Positions 15,986 through 25,342 of a stretch of DNA of 64,000 nt are shown piece after piece (position 1 is the stretch's first letter; each line of letters begins with the position of its first letter). A program made the position numbers and the translations under genes. Source of the DNA: Jiulongibacter sp966250325 (GTDB lineage: Bacteria; Bacteroidota; Bacteroidia; Cytophagales; Spirosomataceae); the NCBI GenBank assembly GCA_966250325.1, contig CBINGY010000019.1, positions 1 to 64,000 of the forward strand. The letters run 5' to 3'. The notes beneath the pieces are model-generated. The model was not told the DNA's origin, did no database searches, and was given only the letters and a program-made list of their open reading frames with translations.

Positions 15986-18900
15986 TTACTTTGTAGACTC
16001 CTTAATTGTCCGTATAATCTCATTACCTACTTCGGTGCGAATATTCAAATCACTAATTTTGGAATTATCCCGGGTGGGGTAAACCCGGTTTGAGAGAAAT
16101 ACATAGCTGAGGTTATACATCGGATCTACCCATACAAACGTACCGGTGAAACCACTGTGTCCGTAACTGAGATCAGAAGCTTCCTGAGGGCCGTTGGCAA
16201 TGCTTTTATCGGGATGCAGCTTGTCAAAGGCAATGGCTCTGCGGTTTACCACAGGATCAAACTGATATTTTGTACACTCAGCTATCACTTCGGGTTTAAT
16301 AAACTGCTGCCCGCCGTAGCTTCCGTTTTGAAGGTACATCTGCATGAGCTTCGTAAGGTCATTGGCATTTCCGAATAAGCCTGCATGTCCGCTAATTCCG
16401 CCCAGCATATCGGCGGCTTCATCATGCACAAAGCCATGCACCAATGTCTTTCTGAATAAGGTGTCTTTTTCGGTGGGTATAATCTGATTCAGCGGATAAT
16501 ACCGCATTGGATTATAAGTCAGGGAATTGGCTCCAATAGCCCGGTAGGTTTCTTTGAGGTAATCTTCCCAGTTTTTGCCGGTAATTGACGCAATGAGTGA
16601 TGGATAAAACATATAATGCATATCGCTGTACACATAACCCTGTTCCGGCTTGATGGGCGAATCCAGAATCTGTGCGAAGATATTTTTCTGGTAGTCTTTA
16701 TTCATCCAGAGGGAATCTTCCAGTTGCACCGAATAAATCTCAGAGGCTTTGGTGTCAAATATACCGGGTTTCCAGGTAATGGTTTGAGGGTCAAGAAGCT
16801 GAAGCCAAAGTGCAGGGTCTTTTTTTACACTACCGATGTAATCCAGCTGGGGTCTTTGTTTTCCCGAGAATATCCGTTTGAAGAACGGCAGCTTTTCCAT
16901 AGGGAGATAGCTGAATTTATCCAGGAGTTCGGGATGTTTGGCCAGCCCTTTGTGAATGGTAGAAAGCGTATCAATCGCATTCACCCAGAATGGAATGAAC
17001 GCTTTGAGACCACTACGGTGCGTGAGCATATCACGGAAAGTGAGGTCTGCTTTATTGGTTCCTTTAGACTGGGGATAATAATCGACAAGAGTTTTATCCA
17101 GATCAAACTTATTTTCAGAGAGTAGTTGCATAACCGCCAGGGCCGAGGTGGTCACTTTGGTGACTGAAGCCAAATCGTACAGGTCTGTGGGATATACGGC
17201 CCCCCATTTATCACGAAATTCCTGATTTCCCGCTATTCGGGGAGCTCCCACCTGGCTTTGGGGCTCATAAGGATCATGATTATCCATCACATCTTTATTT
17301 CCCATTTCAAATGATTGAGATGTTTCTTCTTCCTCCTCGTGATTTTCTCTTACGGCGTCTTCATACGTGTGATATCCATAAGCTTTCTGAAAAATAACCC
17401 GTCCGTTTTTTGCGACTTCCAAAACCGCTCCGGGGTATGCTTTGGCTTCAAGGCCTTGCTGAATAACCGACTCGATTCGCATGTTCAGCTTTCGGCTGTC
17501 TACACCCACTTGTTCAGGAATCCCGTATGCCAGACGGTTGAGAGCCGCAGGTGTAAGTCCCATCCCTCTTTGATAAAGGTTATTAACTGTAACCGGTAAT
17601 CTTCCCTGAAATGGAATAGCCCCAAAAATAGCCTGAGCGACGGCCTCGCCCATGTAGTCACTTTCCTGATTAGCCATTACGATGGCTTTGGCCTTCTCCA
17701 GTCCGGTAATTTTATCGAGTGCGTACGGGTTTCCGAAAATTACAACAACCGTATTGGGATTTTCAAGTAGAGCGTCCAGGGCAAACTGATTGGTTTTGGT
17801 AATGCCGTAATTGCTGTAAGGTCGGATACTTTGCAAATGCAGACCTACCACCAAAACATCAAATTCGCGGGTGCGATTGTGTACTAATTGAATCAGATTA
17901 TCCGAAGCATTCGAGGGTAGATTGAATAGTTCAACATTCGTATAGTTCTGTGCCATGCTCTGAAAGGCCGAAGTGGCGGCCTGATCAACAGAAACGAAGG
18001 CAATTTTGCCGGTCAAATTCTGTACAGGCAGAATATGGTCTTCATTTTTAACCAGAGTAAGTGTTTTTTCGGCAAATTCCCGATTCAGGAAATCAGCTTC
18101 AATGGTATTCAGATCAGTAATGAGGTTTTCAATCTGAGTGGGTTTATACTGATCAAGACCAGTCCAGCTTTTGGCCATCAGAATTTTCCTCACCCGCTCG
18201 TCAATCACCTGCACAGGAAGTTCTTTGCTCTCAATGGCCGCTTTGATGGCTTTAACTGCGGTGGGCACGTCCTCAAATGTCTCCAGAATATCATTGCCTG
18301 CCAGAATAGCCATTACCAGAGCCTTTCCATCCGGAAAATGTTTGGTAATTCCCTGCATATCCATGGCGTCGGTAAATGTAAGACCTTGAAAGCCCAGCTC
18401 TTTTTTGAGTAGGTTATCCAGTATTTTAGTTGAAAGCGTGGCCGCAATATTCGGGGTGCTATCCAATACTGGAATACTCAAATGAGCCGTCATGATTCCG
18501 CTTAGTCCATTATGAATGAGGGCTTTGAAGGGAGCGAGCTCAACCTCATTTAGTCGTGTAAGATCGTTCGGAATAACGGGTAGATCATAATGGGAATCTA
18601 CCCCTGTATCTCCGTGCCCCGGGAAGTGCTTCGCGGTGGCGATAATATGCTGGCTCTGCAGCCCCTGCATGTAAGCCAGTGCTTTCCGACTAACATCCGA
18701 AGGGTTTTCACCGAAAGAACGGAAATTGATCACCGGATTCTGCGGATTTACATTGACATCGGCTACCGGGCCATACATCACATGCACGCCCAATCTACGG
18801 CATTCACGGCCTATTTCGGCCCCCATTCGCTCAATAAGCTTCGAGTTTTCATACATCGCTCCCAGTGTCATTTGATAGGGAAACCGCACGGTGCTGTCGA

Positions 18901-19258
18901 GACGCATGGCCAGTCCCCACTCAAAATCCATCCCGATAAGCATGGGAATTTTGGATAATCCCTGCATTTCATTAATGATCTGAGCCTGCACAGTAGGCTG
19001 CCCGGCAAACATAGCCAGGCCGCCAATATGATATTCTTTCACCCAGGTACGCAACTTTTCAGGATCATAACCTTTCCCCGAGTAATTTCCGCGGGGCATT
19101 AGAAGTTGGCCAATTTTCTGGTCAAGACTTAGGGTATTGAAGACTGAATCCACCCATTGTTTATTGTAATTTGTCAGAAAGTCAGGTTTTTCCTGAGCGA
19201 TATTTTGAAAGGAAACTAGCAGTAGCGTACATATACAGGGGAATATTTTTCTGATCAT
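15986..19258 (-). CDS. Fusion of GH3 beta-N-acetylhexosaminidase and class C serine hydrolase
   Basis: This 1090-residue secreted protein has a signal peptide (cleaved near residue 21). The GH3 TIM-barrel domain (about 40-370) contains the NagZ-type loop KHFPGHGDTGVDSH at 210-223 and nucleophile Asp297 in FTDAMDM. A GH3 C-terminal domain reaches to about 565. From about 585 a beta-lactamase/penicillin-binding-like domain follows, with Ser698-Val-Thr-Lys701, a later Tyr-Ser-Asp and a terminal HSGFTG box. An acidic insertion near 638-648 is rich in Glu. The domain pair suggests periplasmic or surface trimming of peptidoglycan sugars and peptides. Similar fusions occur in other Bacteroidota. Confidence 0.92.
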   Translation of the reverse strand: MIRKIFPCICTLLLVSFQNIAQEKPDFLTNYNKQWVDSVFNTLSLDQKIGQLLMPRGNYSGKGYDPEKLRTWVKEYHIGGLAMFAGQPTVQAQIINEMQGLSKIPMLIGMDFEWGLAMRLDSTVRFPYQMTLGAMYENSKLIERMGAEIGRECRRLGVHVMYGPVADVNVNPQNPVINFRSFGENPSDVSRKALAYMQGLQSQHIIATAKHFPGHGDTGVDSHYDLPVIPNDLTRLNEVELAPFKALIHNGLSGIMTAHLSIPVLDSTPNIAATLSTKILDNLLKKELGFQGLTFTDAMDMQGITKHFPDGKALVMAILAGNDILETFEDVPTAVKAIKAAIESKELPVQVIDERVRKILMAKSWTGLDQYKPTQIENLITDLNTIEADFLNREFAEKTLTLVKNEDHILPVQNLTGKIAFVSVDQAATSAFQSMAQNYTNVELFNLPSNASDNLIQLVHNRTREFDVLVVGLHLQSIRPYSNYGITKTNQFALDALLENPNTVVVIFGNPYALDKITGLEKAKAIVMANQESDYMGEAVAQAIFGAIPFQGRLPVTVNNLYQRGMGLTPAALNRLAYGIPEQVGVDSRKLNMRIESVIQQGLEAKAYPGAVLEVAKNGRVIFQKAYGYHTYEDAVRENHEEEEETSQSFEMGNKDVMDNHDPYEPQSQVGAPRIAGNQEFRDKWGAVYPTDLYDLASVTKVTTSALAVMQLLSENKFDLDKTLVDYYPQSKGTNKADLTFRDMLTHRSGLKAFIPFWVNAIDTLSTIHKGLAKHPELLDKFSYLPMEKLPFFKRIFSGKQRPQLDYIGSVKKDPALWLQLLDPQTITWKPGIFDTKASEIYSVQLEDSLWMNKDYQKNIFAQILDSPIKPEQGYVYSDMHYMFYPSLIASITGKNWEDYLKETYRAIGANSLTYNPMRYYPLNQIIPTEKDTLFRKTLVHGFVHDEAADMLGGISGHAGLFGNANDLTKLMQMYLQNGSYGGQQFIKPEVIAECTKYQFDPVVNRRAIAFDKLHPDKSIANGPQEASDLSYGHSGFTGTFVWVDPMYNLSYVFLSNRVYPTRDNSKISDLNIRTEVGNEIIRTIKESTK

Positions 19259-19280
19259 TGCCGAAGGTTCAAAGTTTCTC

Positions 19281-19288
19281 CAAAACTA
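19281..19288 (-). promoter_or_regulatory. Candidate -7 box for the GH3 fusion gene
   Basis: On the minus strand TAGTTTTG matches TAnnTTTG and lies 22 bases before the ATG. A GTTG about 22 bases further upstream could be the -33 element, at slightly long spacing. Confidence 0.45.
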
Positions 19289-19535
19289 AGAAAAATGTGA
19301 GGGATTGATACAACTCGGCTTTTTCACAACGGGCGACATGGGAGTGATTGCCCGAAAAAGGTTTTGTAAATTCATAGAGCCATGTTTACGTTTATGCATC
19401 TGGATTAGTTACAAAAAAGAAGCGGTTATGGAATAGTGAACATGTCCAATAATTAAACAATTAGATAAAACTTTAATTATTGCGATAATTTATTTAAAAA
19501 ATTTAATATTATTCCATAATCTTCTGATTTATAAC

Positions 19536-19543
19536 TAATTTTG
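19536..19543 (+). promoter_or_regulatory. Candidate -7 box for the orphan gene at 19579
   Basis: TAATTTTG is an exact TAnnTTTG match 35 bases before the start codon. No clear TTTG is present 19-20 bases upstream. Confidence 0.4.
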
Positions 19544-19578
19544 CGGTTGTTTTAAAAGATTTTACTGAGGGGAAGATA

Positions 19579-19905
19579 ATGACGTGCGAGTTGTTTTTTG
19601 TCTGTACTGAAGACAGAATTAAGAAAGAGGCTATTTCTGATTGTTGTGAATGTTTTACCGATTACGATAAGGCCAAGGCTTTTATGGCCAAAGGGCTTGA
19701 GGGTAGATATAAATTGCGGTCAGTGCTTTATCATGTGCACATGGATGCCTCGAAGTTAGGCTTACTGCTAAACAAACCGATTCAACCTGAGAATCTGGTA
19801 AGTCTGCTAAGTGAATCGGGATATAATGATTTCAAGCACTTAAAGGAAAGTCTGGAGCCGGATGGCAAAATCAGAATTCTTTCAGAGTACCACATCATAA
19901 AATAG
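19579..19905 (+). CDS. Hypothetical protein, 108 aa
   Basis: I do not recognise this gene. The 108 residues are soluble, without signal peptide or membrane helix. The N-terminus has four cysteines in the first 25 residues (Cys3, Cys9, and a CCEC group), followed by an amphipathic helix and a strand-like YHVHMDAS segment. The composition is normal for a real protein and a promoter-like box lies upstream. It stands alone between a leftward GH3 gene and a convergent regulator gene that ends 30 bases after it. No function is proposed. Confidence 0.6.
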   Translation: MTCELFFVCTEDRIKKEAISDCCECFTDYDKAKAFMAKGLEGRYKLRSVLYHVHMDASKLGLLLNKPIQPENLVSLLSESGYNDFKHLKESLEPDGKIRILSEYHIIK

Positions 19906-19934
19906 CCTTCAACAGGAACATTTTTTCTGATTTC

Positions 19935-22457
19935 CTACCTGGATTCTATGATATCAGTAAAGCTTTTATCAAAGTCTTCCTGAAACAGATCTTCATATTT
20001 CCTGGTGAACATTTCGTAGGTATGTTTGGCGAGGGAATGCTTTCCGAGCTGATGCAATGCTTTGCATTTCATCATCATGGCGGTCTCATCCACAGGATCG
20101 AACAGAAATACTTTATCTGCCAGCTCCACCAGTTCTTCTGCGTGGTCTTTGATCTGCAAGGTTTCTGCATAACTCAGAAAGCTGTCAATTACTTTGTTTG
20201 AGATTTCACTTTTGAAAGCATCCAGCCATTCGAATTCGAGATTGGGAAGAAATGTACCGTGTCCGGTAATTGTGCTAAGTCGGGTAATGTCTTCTTTGGT
20301 GGGTTTCTTTTTTCCCGAGGTAATCTGCAGGAAGTCGGCGTAGTCAATACTGATTTCTGAAGGGTTGTGGGTTATTTCCCAATTGCCGGTTTCCTTATCC
20401 AGTTCAATACCTCCCAGTTCTGAGAGTAGTCCTTTTATTTTGATGAGGTTAACAGAGCGGTTGTTTCGTGCACTAGCCTTTGTTTTGTCAAACCAGAAAA
20501 TATCATCCAGTTTGTCTGAACTGAGACATTTTTTATAACGAAGCGAATTCAGGAGCAGATACAGAAATATTTCCTTAATAAGGGGGGTGAAAGCCTTTGA
20601 AAGGTCTGTTCCGTCAGCTTTGAGTACCTGAAATTTTCCGAACAGATTAATACGAGGTTTTGAAGTGTGGTTGGAAAGATAAAATTTTGAATCCTCAGCA
20701 GTTGTTTGATCGGCCGGGATCACTTGAATGGGAGAAGCTGAAACTTTGGTTTTCTTTTCACTTCTTTTTCTTTTGATATTCCACCAGACTGCAATGAGGA
20801 AGATAGTAATCAGACCTCCTCCTGCAATGATCCAAATGAGGTAAAATGAGTTGTGTTGCGGTTTTTCAACCGGGGATGGTGGTGTAGATATGGTAAATAG
20901 TTGAAGAGTAGAAAGATCTTTTTCCAGATTATGGTTAATAACCGTACAAAGTAGTTTTTCTGAGGCCACATCTTCGTAAAGTGAGACCTGAGTGGTTACG
21001 TCATGGAAATTGATGGCAATGGATTTCCCTAATTTTCGATACGTAGGTTCAGTAAGTGAACCCTCAATGAGCTGAAGTTCCGTGTTGAATTTTAACTGAT
21101 TGAAAACGAGTCCGTAATACTTTCCTTTCTCTTCGTTAATGATCAGATTAGAAGCAAAAACAAATGAATCTTCCTCGCTGCCGGGGATTTTAAAAAGTTC
21201 TTTAACGGTTCCGTTTTTCCAGTCTATCCGGAAGAAATCATAGTAATTCTGGGGTTTTAACATCTGGTCACCCGATCTGGATCCGTAACCTCCGATGTAG
21301 TAAGAAGTAAGCTTATCAAAGGTATTTCCAAAGCCTGCCAGGTACCTGGGTTCGGGTACATCACCCGATAAGCGGATATCTTCCCATGTTTTATGTTGGA
21401 AACTGTATTTCTGAAACCGGTTTTTGTACGCATACATTCCGTATCCTCCAATACAAACCAGTGCGGTGTCTCCGGGAAACATATACATATTGTGGTGCCA
21501 GTATTCCGTAAGTCTTTCGGCCTCAGGAACTTCATATATTCCGTTTTCAAAATCAAAAACTTGATTGCCGGTAAGTCGCACAAGACCGTAATGCCCAGGT
21601 TTGTCAAAAGGTATGGCAGCATCTCCTCTGGATATATCTAGTTTTGCGGTCAGTTTCTTCTCTTGTTTGTTCCCGGTTTTTGTATCCAAAAATGCGATTC
21701 CATCGTTGTGATATACAGAAATGGAAGAGGCCCCAGGCTCCTGAGCCACCGCTATTACTCCTTTCCAGGTACTTTGATTCAGCTCTTTCCACTCGGTAAA
21801 TTCTTTGGAAATCCAGTTGGGATTGTTCACCAGACCTGATTCTTTTCCTTTGGAGTCTTTCGCCTTGCTGCCTTCCAGCTCATCGAGTTTCCAATGATGG
21901 AGCATCCGGTTATTGCTACTCACCTCTACATCAGAAATATTCATGGCTACCACATCTTTGGTCTCAAAACCCGGTTTAATACATTGCCCGAAATGCAGTT
22001 CAAAGCAGTCGAAAGACAAGTCAGATATTTTTGTTGACTTACCCGCAGATCCGTTAATGGCAATGGCTACCGTACCCTGTGTTTGAGAGAAAATAAGTTC
22101 CAGATGATTGGTTTGTGCGTAGAGGTCAACGGTATTTTCGCCCGGGTTTATTTCGAGAGGAGTTTCACCCAGTACAAAACGTAATTTATTGTAATACAGG
22201 ATATCGAAGTTTCTGCCATTTTTGTCAATGAGCCTCAGCATGTACCCGTAAAAGTTCTCGGAAATTGGTTGCAGCCTGAAGTCGAAAGAGATTTTGAAAT
22301 CATTCCTGGTACAGATGCTGTAGTTTTTCCCGAGGATAAGAGAAGTTCGTTTTTCACTGATCACCTCATTCCCGTCGAATTTAAGCCCGTACTGCTGACC
22401 TTGTACCAGTGATGTCAGTGTAAATAATAACAACAGGTATAAGAGACGGTGTTGCAT
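19935..22457 (-). CDS. Membrane-spanning SARP-type regulator with LamG/Kelch-like outer part
   Basis: The 840 residues appear to form a one-protein signalling device. A signal peptide (1-20) leads into a laminin-G/concanavalin-like domain (about 25-190). A Kelch-like propeller region follows (about 225-525, with IGGYG repeats at 337 and 388). One membrane helix spans 538-559, then a basic stop-transfer KRKR. On the other side comes a winged-helix region (about 603-700, RINLFGKFQVLKADG) and a helical TPR-like bacterial transcriptional activator domain to 840. The last two are the SARP/DnrI layout. It probably senses an extracytoplasmic glycan or protein and regulates transcription directly. 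The targets are unknown. Confidence 0.8.
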   Translation of the reverse strand: MQHRLLYLLLLFTLTSLVQGQQYGLKFDGNEVISEKRTSLILGKNYSICTRNDFKISFDFRLQPISENFYGYMLRLIDKNGRNFDILYYNKLRFVLGETPLEINPGENTVDLYAQTNHLELIFSQTQGTVAIAINGSAGKSTKISDLSFDCFELHFGQCIKPGFETKDVVAMNISDVEVSSNNRMLHHWKLDELEGSKAKDSKGKESGLVNNPNWISKEFTEWKELNQSTWKGVIAVAQEPGASSISVYHNDGIAFLDTKTGNKQEKKLTAKLDISRGDAAIPFDKPGHYGLVRLTGNQVFDFENGIYEVPEAERLTEYWHHNMYMFPGDTALVCIGGYGMYAYKNRFQKYSFQHKTWEDIRLSGDVPEPRYLAGFGNTFDKLTSYYIGGYGSRSGDQMLKPQNYYDFFRIDWKNGTVKELFKIPGSEEDSFVFASNLIINEEKGKYYGLVFNQLKFNTELQLIEGSLTEPTYRKLGKSIAINFHDVTTQVSLYEDVASEKLLCTVINHNLEKDLSTLQLFTISTPPSPVEKPQHNSFYLIWIIAGGGLITIFLIAVWWNIKRKRSEKKTKVSASPIQVIPADQTTAEDSKFYLSNHTSKPRINLFGKFQVLKADGTDLSKAFTPLIKEIFLYLLLNSLRYKKCLSSDKLDDIFWFDKTKASARNNRSVNLIKIKGLLSELGGIELDKETGNWEITHNPSEISIDYADFLQITSGKKKPTKEDITRLSTITGHGTFLPNLEFEWLDAFKSEISNKVIDSFLSYAETLQIKDHAEELVELADKVFLFDPVDETAMMMKCKALHQLGKHSLAKHTYEMFTRKYEDLFQEDFDKSFTDIIESR

Positions 22458-22883
22458 CCGGGACGAAAGTTTAGGTCTTAGGTTTGGGTTGGCTCAATTA
22501 CTAAGCAAAACTAGGTGCTTACTTTATCAAAGGCAAAATTTGAGATTCTATTCGTAGTCGAAATTATTCATTAAGCGTTAAGGCATTCGGGATTTAGAAG
22601 GATTGATATAAGATTCGGGAAATATTGCAAAAAATAATCTAACTTCGGTAAAATTGATCAAACCATTGAAATAGAGGTACGAAAAGCTGTGCAATGACTG
22701 CGATCTTCTCCCGATTGTTTCGTTTGCAAAAGAGTTAATGATCCCATTTTTTCAGGATTAATAAAAAATTAAGACTTCATTCATCGTTTGTGATTAATTC
22801 GGTAGATTATTAAAATTACTCAAGCCGGACCTGGTCCTGTTTGAGGATGAGAATGCAAAAAAATCATACAAGGAACTTATATT
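22458..22883. other. Divergent control region between SARP-like regulator and GMC gene
   Basis: These 426 bases separate two divergent genes and hold no supported gene. The left side carries a full promoter for the regulator (separate entry). The right side is AT-rich (around 22750-22820) without an exact TAnnTTTG. The regulator may bind here, since divergent regulators often control their neighbours; this is inference only. Confidence 0.6.
22506..22537 (-). promoter_or_regulatory. Promoter of the SARP-like regulator
   Basis: On the minus strand TTTG (22534-22537) and TAGTTTTG (22506-22513) are 20 bases apart, a full match to the Bacteroidota consensus. The start codon is 48 bases downstream. 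Confidence 0.7.
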
Positions 22884-24626
22884 ATGTTTGACCCGATTAA
22901 CCTGAAAAAGCCGAAAACGGTTTACGATGTTGTGATAGTGGGCTCCGGGGCCGGTGGTGGAATGGCGGCTTATCAGCTTGCCAAATCCGGAGCGAAGGTC
23001 TGTCTTCTGGAGGCAGGAGGTTACTTTGACCCGGCAGATCCCAAGTACATTACCCAGCTTAAAAATCCCTGGGAGTCTCCCCGAAGAGGTGCCAGCACAC
23101 CCTTAAGATCATTTGGTGATTTTGATGCTGCCTGGGGTGGCTGGAATCTGGAAGGCGAGCCGTATAAAGCGATGGAAGGTACAGACTTCTGGTGGTTCAG
23201 ATCCCGTATGCTGGGTGGCAGAACCAATCACTGGGGTAGAATTTCTCTCCGTTTCGGGCCAGATGATTTCCGAAGAGGAAGCCTTACAGGGATAGGTGAT
23301 GACTGGCCCATAGGCTATGAAGACCTGGCTCCTTATTACGATAAAGTGGATCAGCTCATTGGTTTATTTGGAACCAAAGAAGGTATCCCGAATGAGCCGG
23401 ATGGCATCTACCTGCCACCTCCTAAGCCTAGGTTGCATGAGTTGATGATCAAAAAAGCAGCAAAGGAAGTAGGTGTGCCAGTGATTCCTTCGCGTATGGC
23501 TATGCTTACAAAAACCATCAATGATTCGCGGGGAGCCTGTTTCTACTGTGGACAGTGTAATCGTGGATGTCAGGCTTATGCAGATTTCTCATCTTCTTCG
23601 GTGCTGTGTATTCCGGCTGTTAAAACAGGAAATGTGACACTGATTAATAATGCCATGGTTAAGGAGGTACATACAGATCCTGCCACAGGGTTGTGTACCG
23701 GAGTTTCCTATGTAAACAAGCTGGATTTGAAAGATTATGAGGTGAACGCCAAAATTGTTATTCTGGCAGCGAGTACCTGCGAATCTGCCCGTATTCTGCT
23801 TAATTCAAAATCTTCCAGGTTTCAAAGAGGTCTTGCAAATGAGAGCGGAGTAGTAGGAAAATACCTGAATGACTCCACCGGTGCTGGAAGGGGTGCCTTT
23901 GTTCCAGCATTAATGGACAGGAAAAGATACAATGAAGATGGCGTAGGAGGTATGCACGTGTACACTCCCTGGTGGCTGGATAACCGCAAACTTGATTTTC
24001 CAAGAGGGTATCACATTGAATATAGTGGAGGTATGGGAATGCCGGGATTTGGATTTGGAATGGGCATGCAGGGTGTTCAGAAGAATTTTCCGGGTAGCGG
24101 AAAAAGACTTGGAGGATTCGGCCCGGGTCTGAAAGAAGATGTTCGCAGAATGTATGGGGCGTTTGTTCATATGGATGGCCGTGGAGAGCCGATTCCTCTG
24201 GAGTCAAATTATTGTGAAATAGACCCGGATAAAGTAGATAAATATGGTATTCCGACCCTACGTTTTCATTACAAATGGAGCGAGAACGAGGTAAAGCAGG
24301 CCAAGCATATGCAGGATACCTTTGAGCAGATTATCCATGAAATGGGCGGAATACCTCTCGGAGAAAAACCGGGAGCAGATTCAGATTATGGTCTGGCTAA
24401 ACCAGGACAGATTATCCACGAGATCGGTACCGTAAGAATGGGCAATGACCCTAAAAAATCTGCTTTGAATAAGTGGCAGCAGGCACACGATGTTAAAAAT
24501 TTGTTTGTGGTAGATGCCGCACCATTTGTTTCTCAGGGAGACAAGAATGTGACCTGGACCATCCTGGCATCTTCCTGGAGAACTTCAGACTACATTATTG
24601 ATCAAGTGAAAACCAAAAAACTCTAA
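22884..24626 (+). CDS. GMC-family FAD oxidoreductase (glucoside/glucose dehydrogenase-like catalytic subunit)
   Basis: The 580-residue flavoenzyme has an N-terminal FAD-binding motif (VIVGSGAGGGMAAYQLAKSG, residues 17-36, then LLEAGG). The substrate loop includes GGRTNHWGR. A C-terminal GMC block carries the GTVRMG and VVDAAPFVSQG motifs. A four-cysteine group Cys219-x2-Cys222-x2-Cys225-x3-Cys229 resembles the iron-sulfur site of bacterial FAD-dependent glucose dehydrogenases. It has no signal peptide. The next gene, 6 bases on, encodes a Tat-signal small subunit that could carry it across the membrane. Likely substrates are sugars or glycosides oxidised in the periplasm; the exact substrate is not known. 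Confidence 0.9.
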   Translation: MFDPINLKKPKTVYDVVIVGSGAGGGMAAYQLAKSGAKVCLLEAGGYFDPADPKYITQLKNPWESPRRGASTPLRSFGDFDAAWGGWNLEGEPYKAMEGTDFWWFRSRMLGGRTNHWGRISLRFGPDDFRRGSLTGIGDDWPIGYEDLAPYYDKVDQLIGLFGTKEGIPNEPDGIYLPPPKPRLHELMIKKAAKEVGVPVIPSRMAMLTKTINDSRGACFYCGQCNRGCQAYADFSSSSVLCIPAVKTGNVTLINNAMVKEVHTDPATGLCTGVSYVNKLDLKDYEVNAKIVILAASTCESARILLNSKSSRFQRGLANESGVVGKYLNDSTGAGRGAFVPALMDRKRYNEDGVGGMHVYTPWWLDNRKLDFPRGYHIEYSGGMGMPGFGFGMGMQGVQKNFPGSGKRLGGFGPGLKEDVRRMYGAFVHMDGRGEPIPLESNYCEIDPDKVDKYGIPTLRFHYKWSENEVKQAKHMQDTFEQIIHEMGGIPLGEKPGADSDYGLAKPGQIIHEIGTVRMGNDPKKSALNKWQQAHDVKNLFVVDAAPFVSQGDKNVTWTILASSWRTSDYIIDQVKTKKL

Positions 24627-24632
24627 CCTAAG

Positions 24633-25274
24633 ATGAAAAGAAGAGATTCATTAAAAGCGTTGTCGCTGAGTTCTTTGGGTATGGCGGTGTTGCCGGCCAA
24701 TTCCCTGGTGGCTCAGCCAGAGCAACTTAAAGACGATTTTAAGCCGGGTCCGGGCAGAACAGATGATGAGATTGCCAGAGACCGTGCCATTCATGAGCAG
24801 AAATTTATGACGGCAGAAGAACTGGCCATTCTCGCGGTTTTATGTGACATCATCGTACCGAAAGATGAAAAATCTGGAAGTGCCGCAGATGCTGGTGTTC
24901 CGGAGTTTATAGAATTTATTGCCAAAGACATGCCTCATTATCAGGTACCTCTGAGAGGAGGCTTGAGTTGGATAAACAATTACAGCCGCAAACTGTACGG
25001 TAAAAACTTCAGGGAGGCGGGAAAAAAGGCTCAATTGGAAATTGCCGAGTCTATTGCTTATCCTGAAGAAGCCAAACCTGAGGTGAGTCAGGGCGTGGCG
25101 TTCTTCTCTCTGGTCAGAGACCTTACTTTAACCGGATTTTATACCACTCAGATTGGATTCAATGATCTGGGTTACGTGGGTAACACGCCCAATATGTGGG
25201 ATGGCGTACCCCAGGATGTTCTGGATAAGTATGGTTTAGCGTATGATCCTTTATATTTCGAGAATAAAGAATAA
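24633..25274 (+). CDS. Gluconate 2-dehydrogenase subunit 3 family protein (Tat-exported small subunit)
   Basis: The 213-residue protein starts with a twin-arginine signal (MKRRDSLKALSLSSLGMAVL). The subunit-3 family block follows (EELAILAVLCDIIVPKDEKSGSAADAGVPEFIEF). It ends with the conserved FYTTQIGFNDLGYVGN...PNMWDGVP. In related complexes this subunit stabilises the GMC subunit and brings it through the Tat pathway. The gene follows the GMC gene by 6 bases in the same operon. No cytochrome c subunit gene adjoins, so the electron acceptor must be encoded elsewhere. Confidence 0.92.
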   Translation: MKRRDSLKALSLSSLGMAVLPANSLVAQPEQLKDDFKPGPGRTDDEIARDRAIHEQKFMTAEELAILAVLCDIIVPKDEKSGSAADAGVPEFIEFIAKDMPHYQVPLRGGLSWINNYSRKLYGKNFREAGKKAQLEIAESIAYPEEAKPEVSQGVAFFSLVRDLTLTGFYTTQIGFNDLGYVGNTPNMWDGVPQDVLDKYGLAYDPLYFENKE

Positions 25275-25285
25275 TAGGTTAAGAG

Positions 25286-25316
25286 AAAAAAAGGGAGGCG
25301 GCTGCCTCCCTTTTTT
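25286..25316. terminator. Bidirectional terminator between GMC operon and sucD
   Basis: An 11-bp hairpin (AAAAGGGAGGC and its complement, 4-base loop) has A-runs on the left and T-runs on the right, so it works for both convergent units. Confidence 0.92.
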
Positions 25317-25342
25317 CTTATCTGTTTATGTCGGGTAACTAC

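Larger units (their letters stand above)
19259..19578. other. Intergenic region between GH3 gene and orphan small gene
   Basis: These 320 bases hold no open frame that I can support. On the minus strand TAGTTTTG (19281-19288) is a -7 candidate for the GH3 gene, with GTTG about 22 bases upstream. On the plus strand TAATTTTG (19536-19543) is a -7 candidate for the gene at 19579. The centre is strongly AT-rich. Confidence 0.6.
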
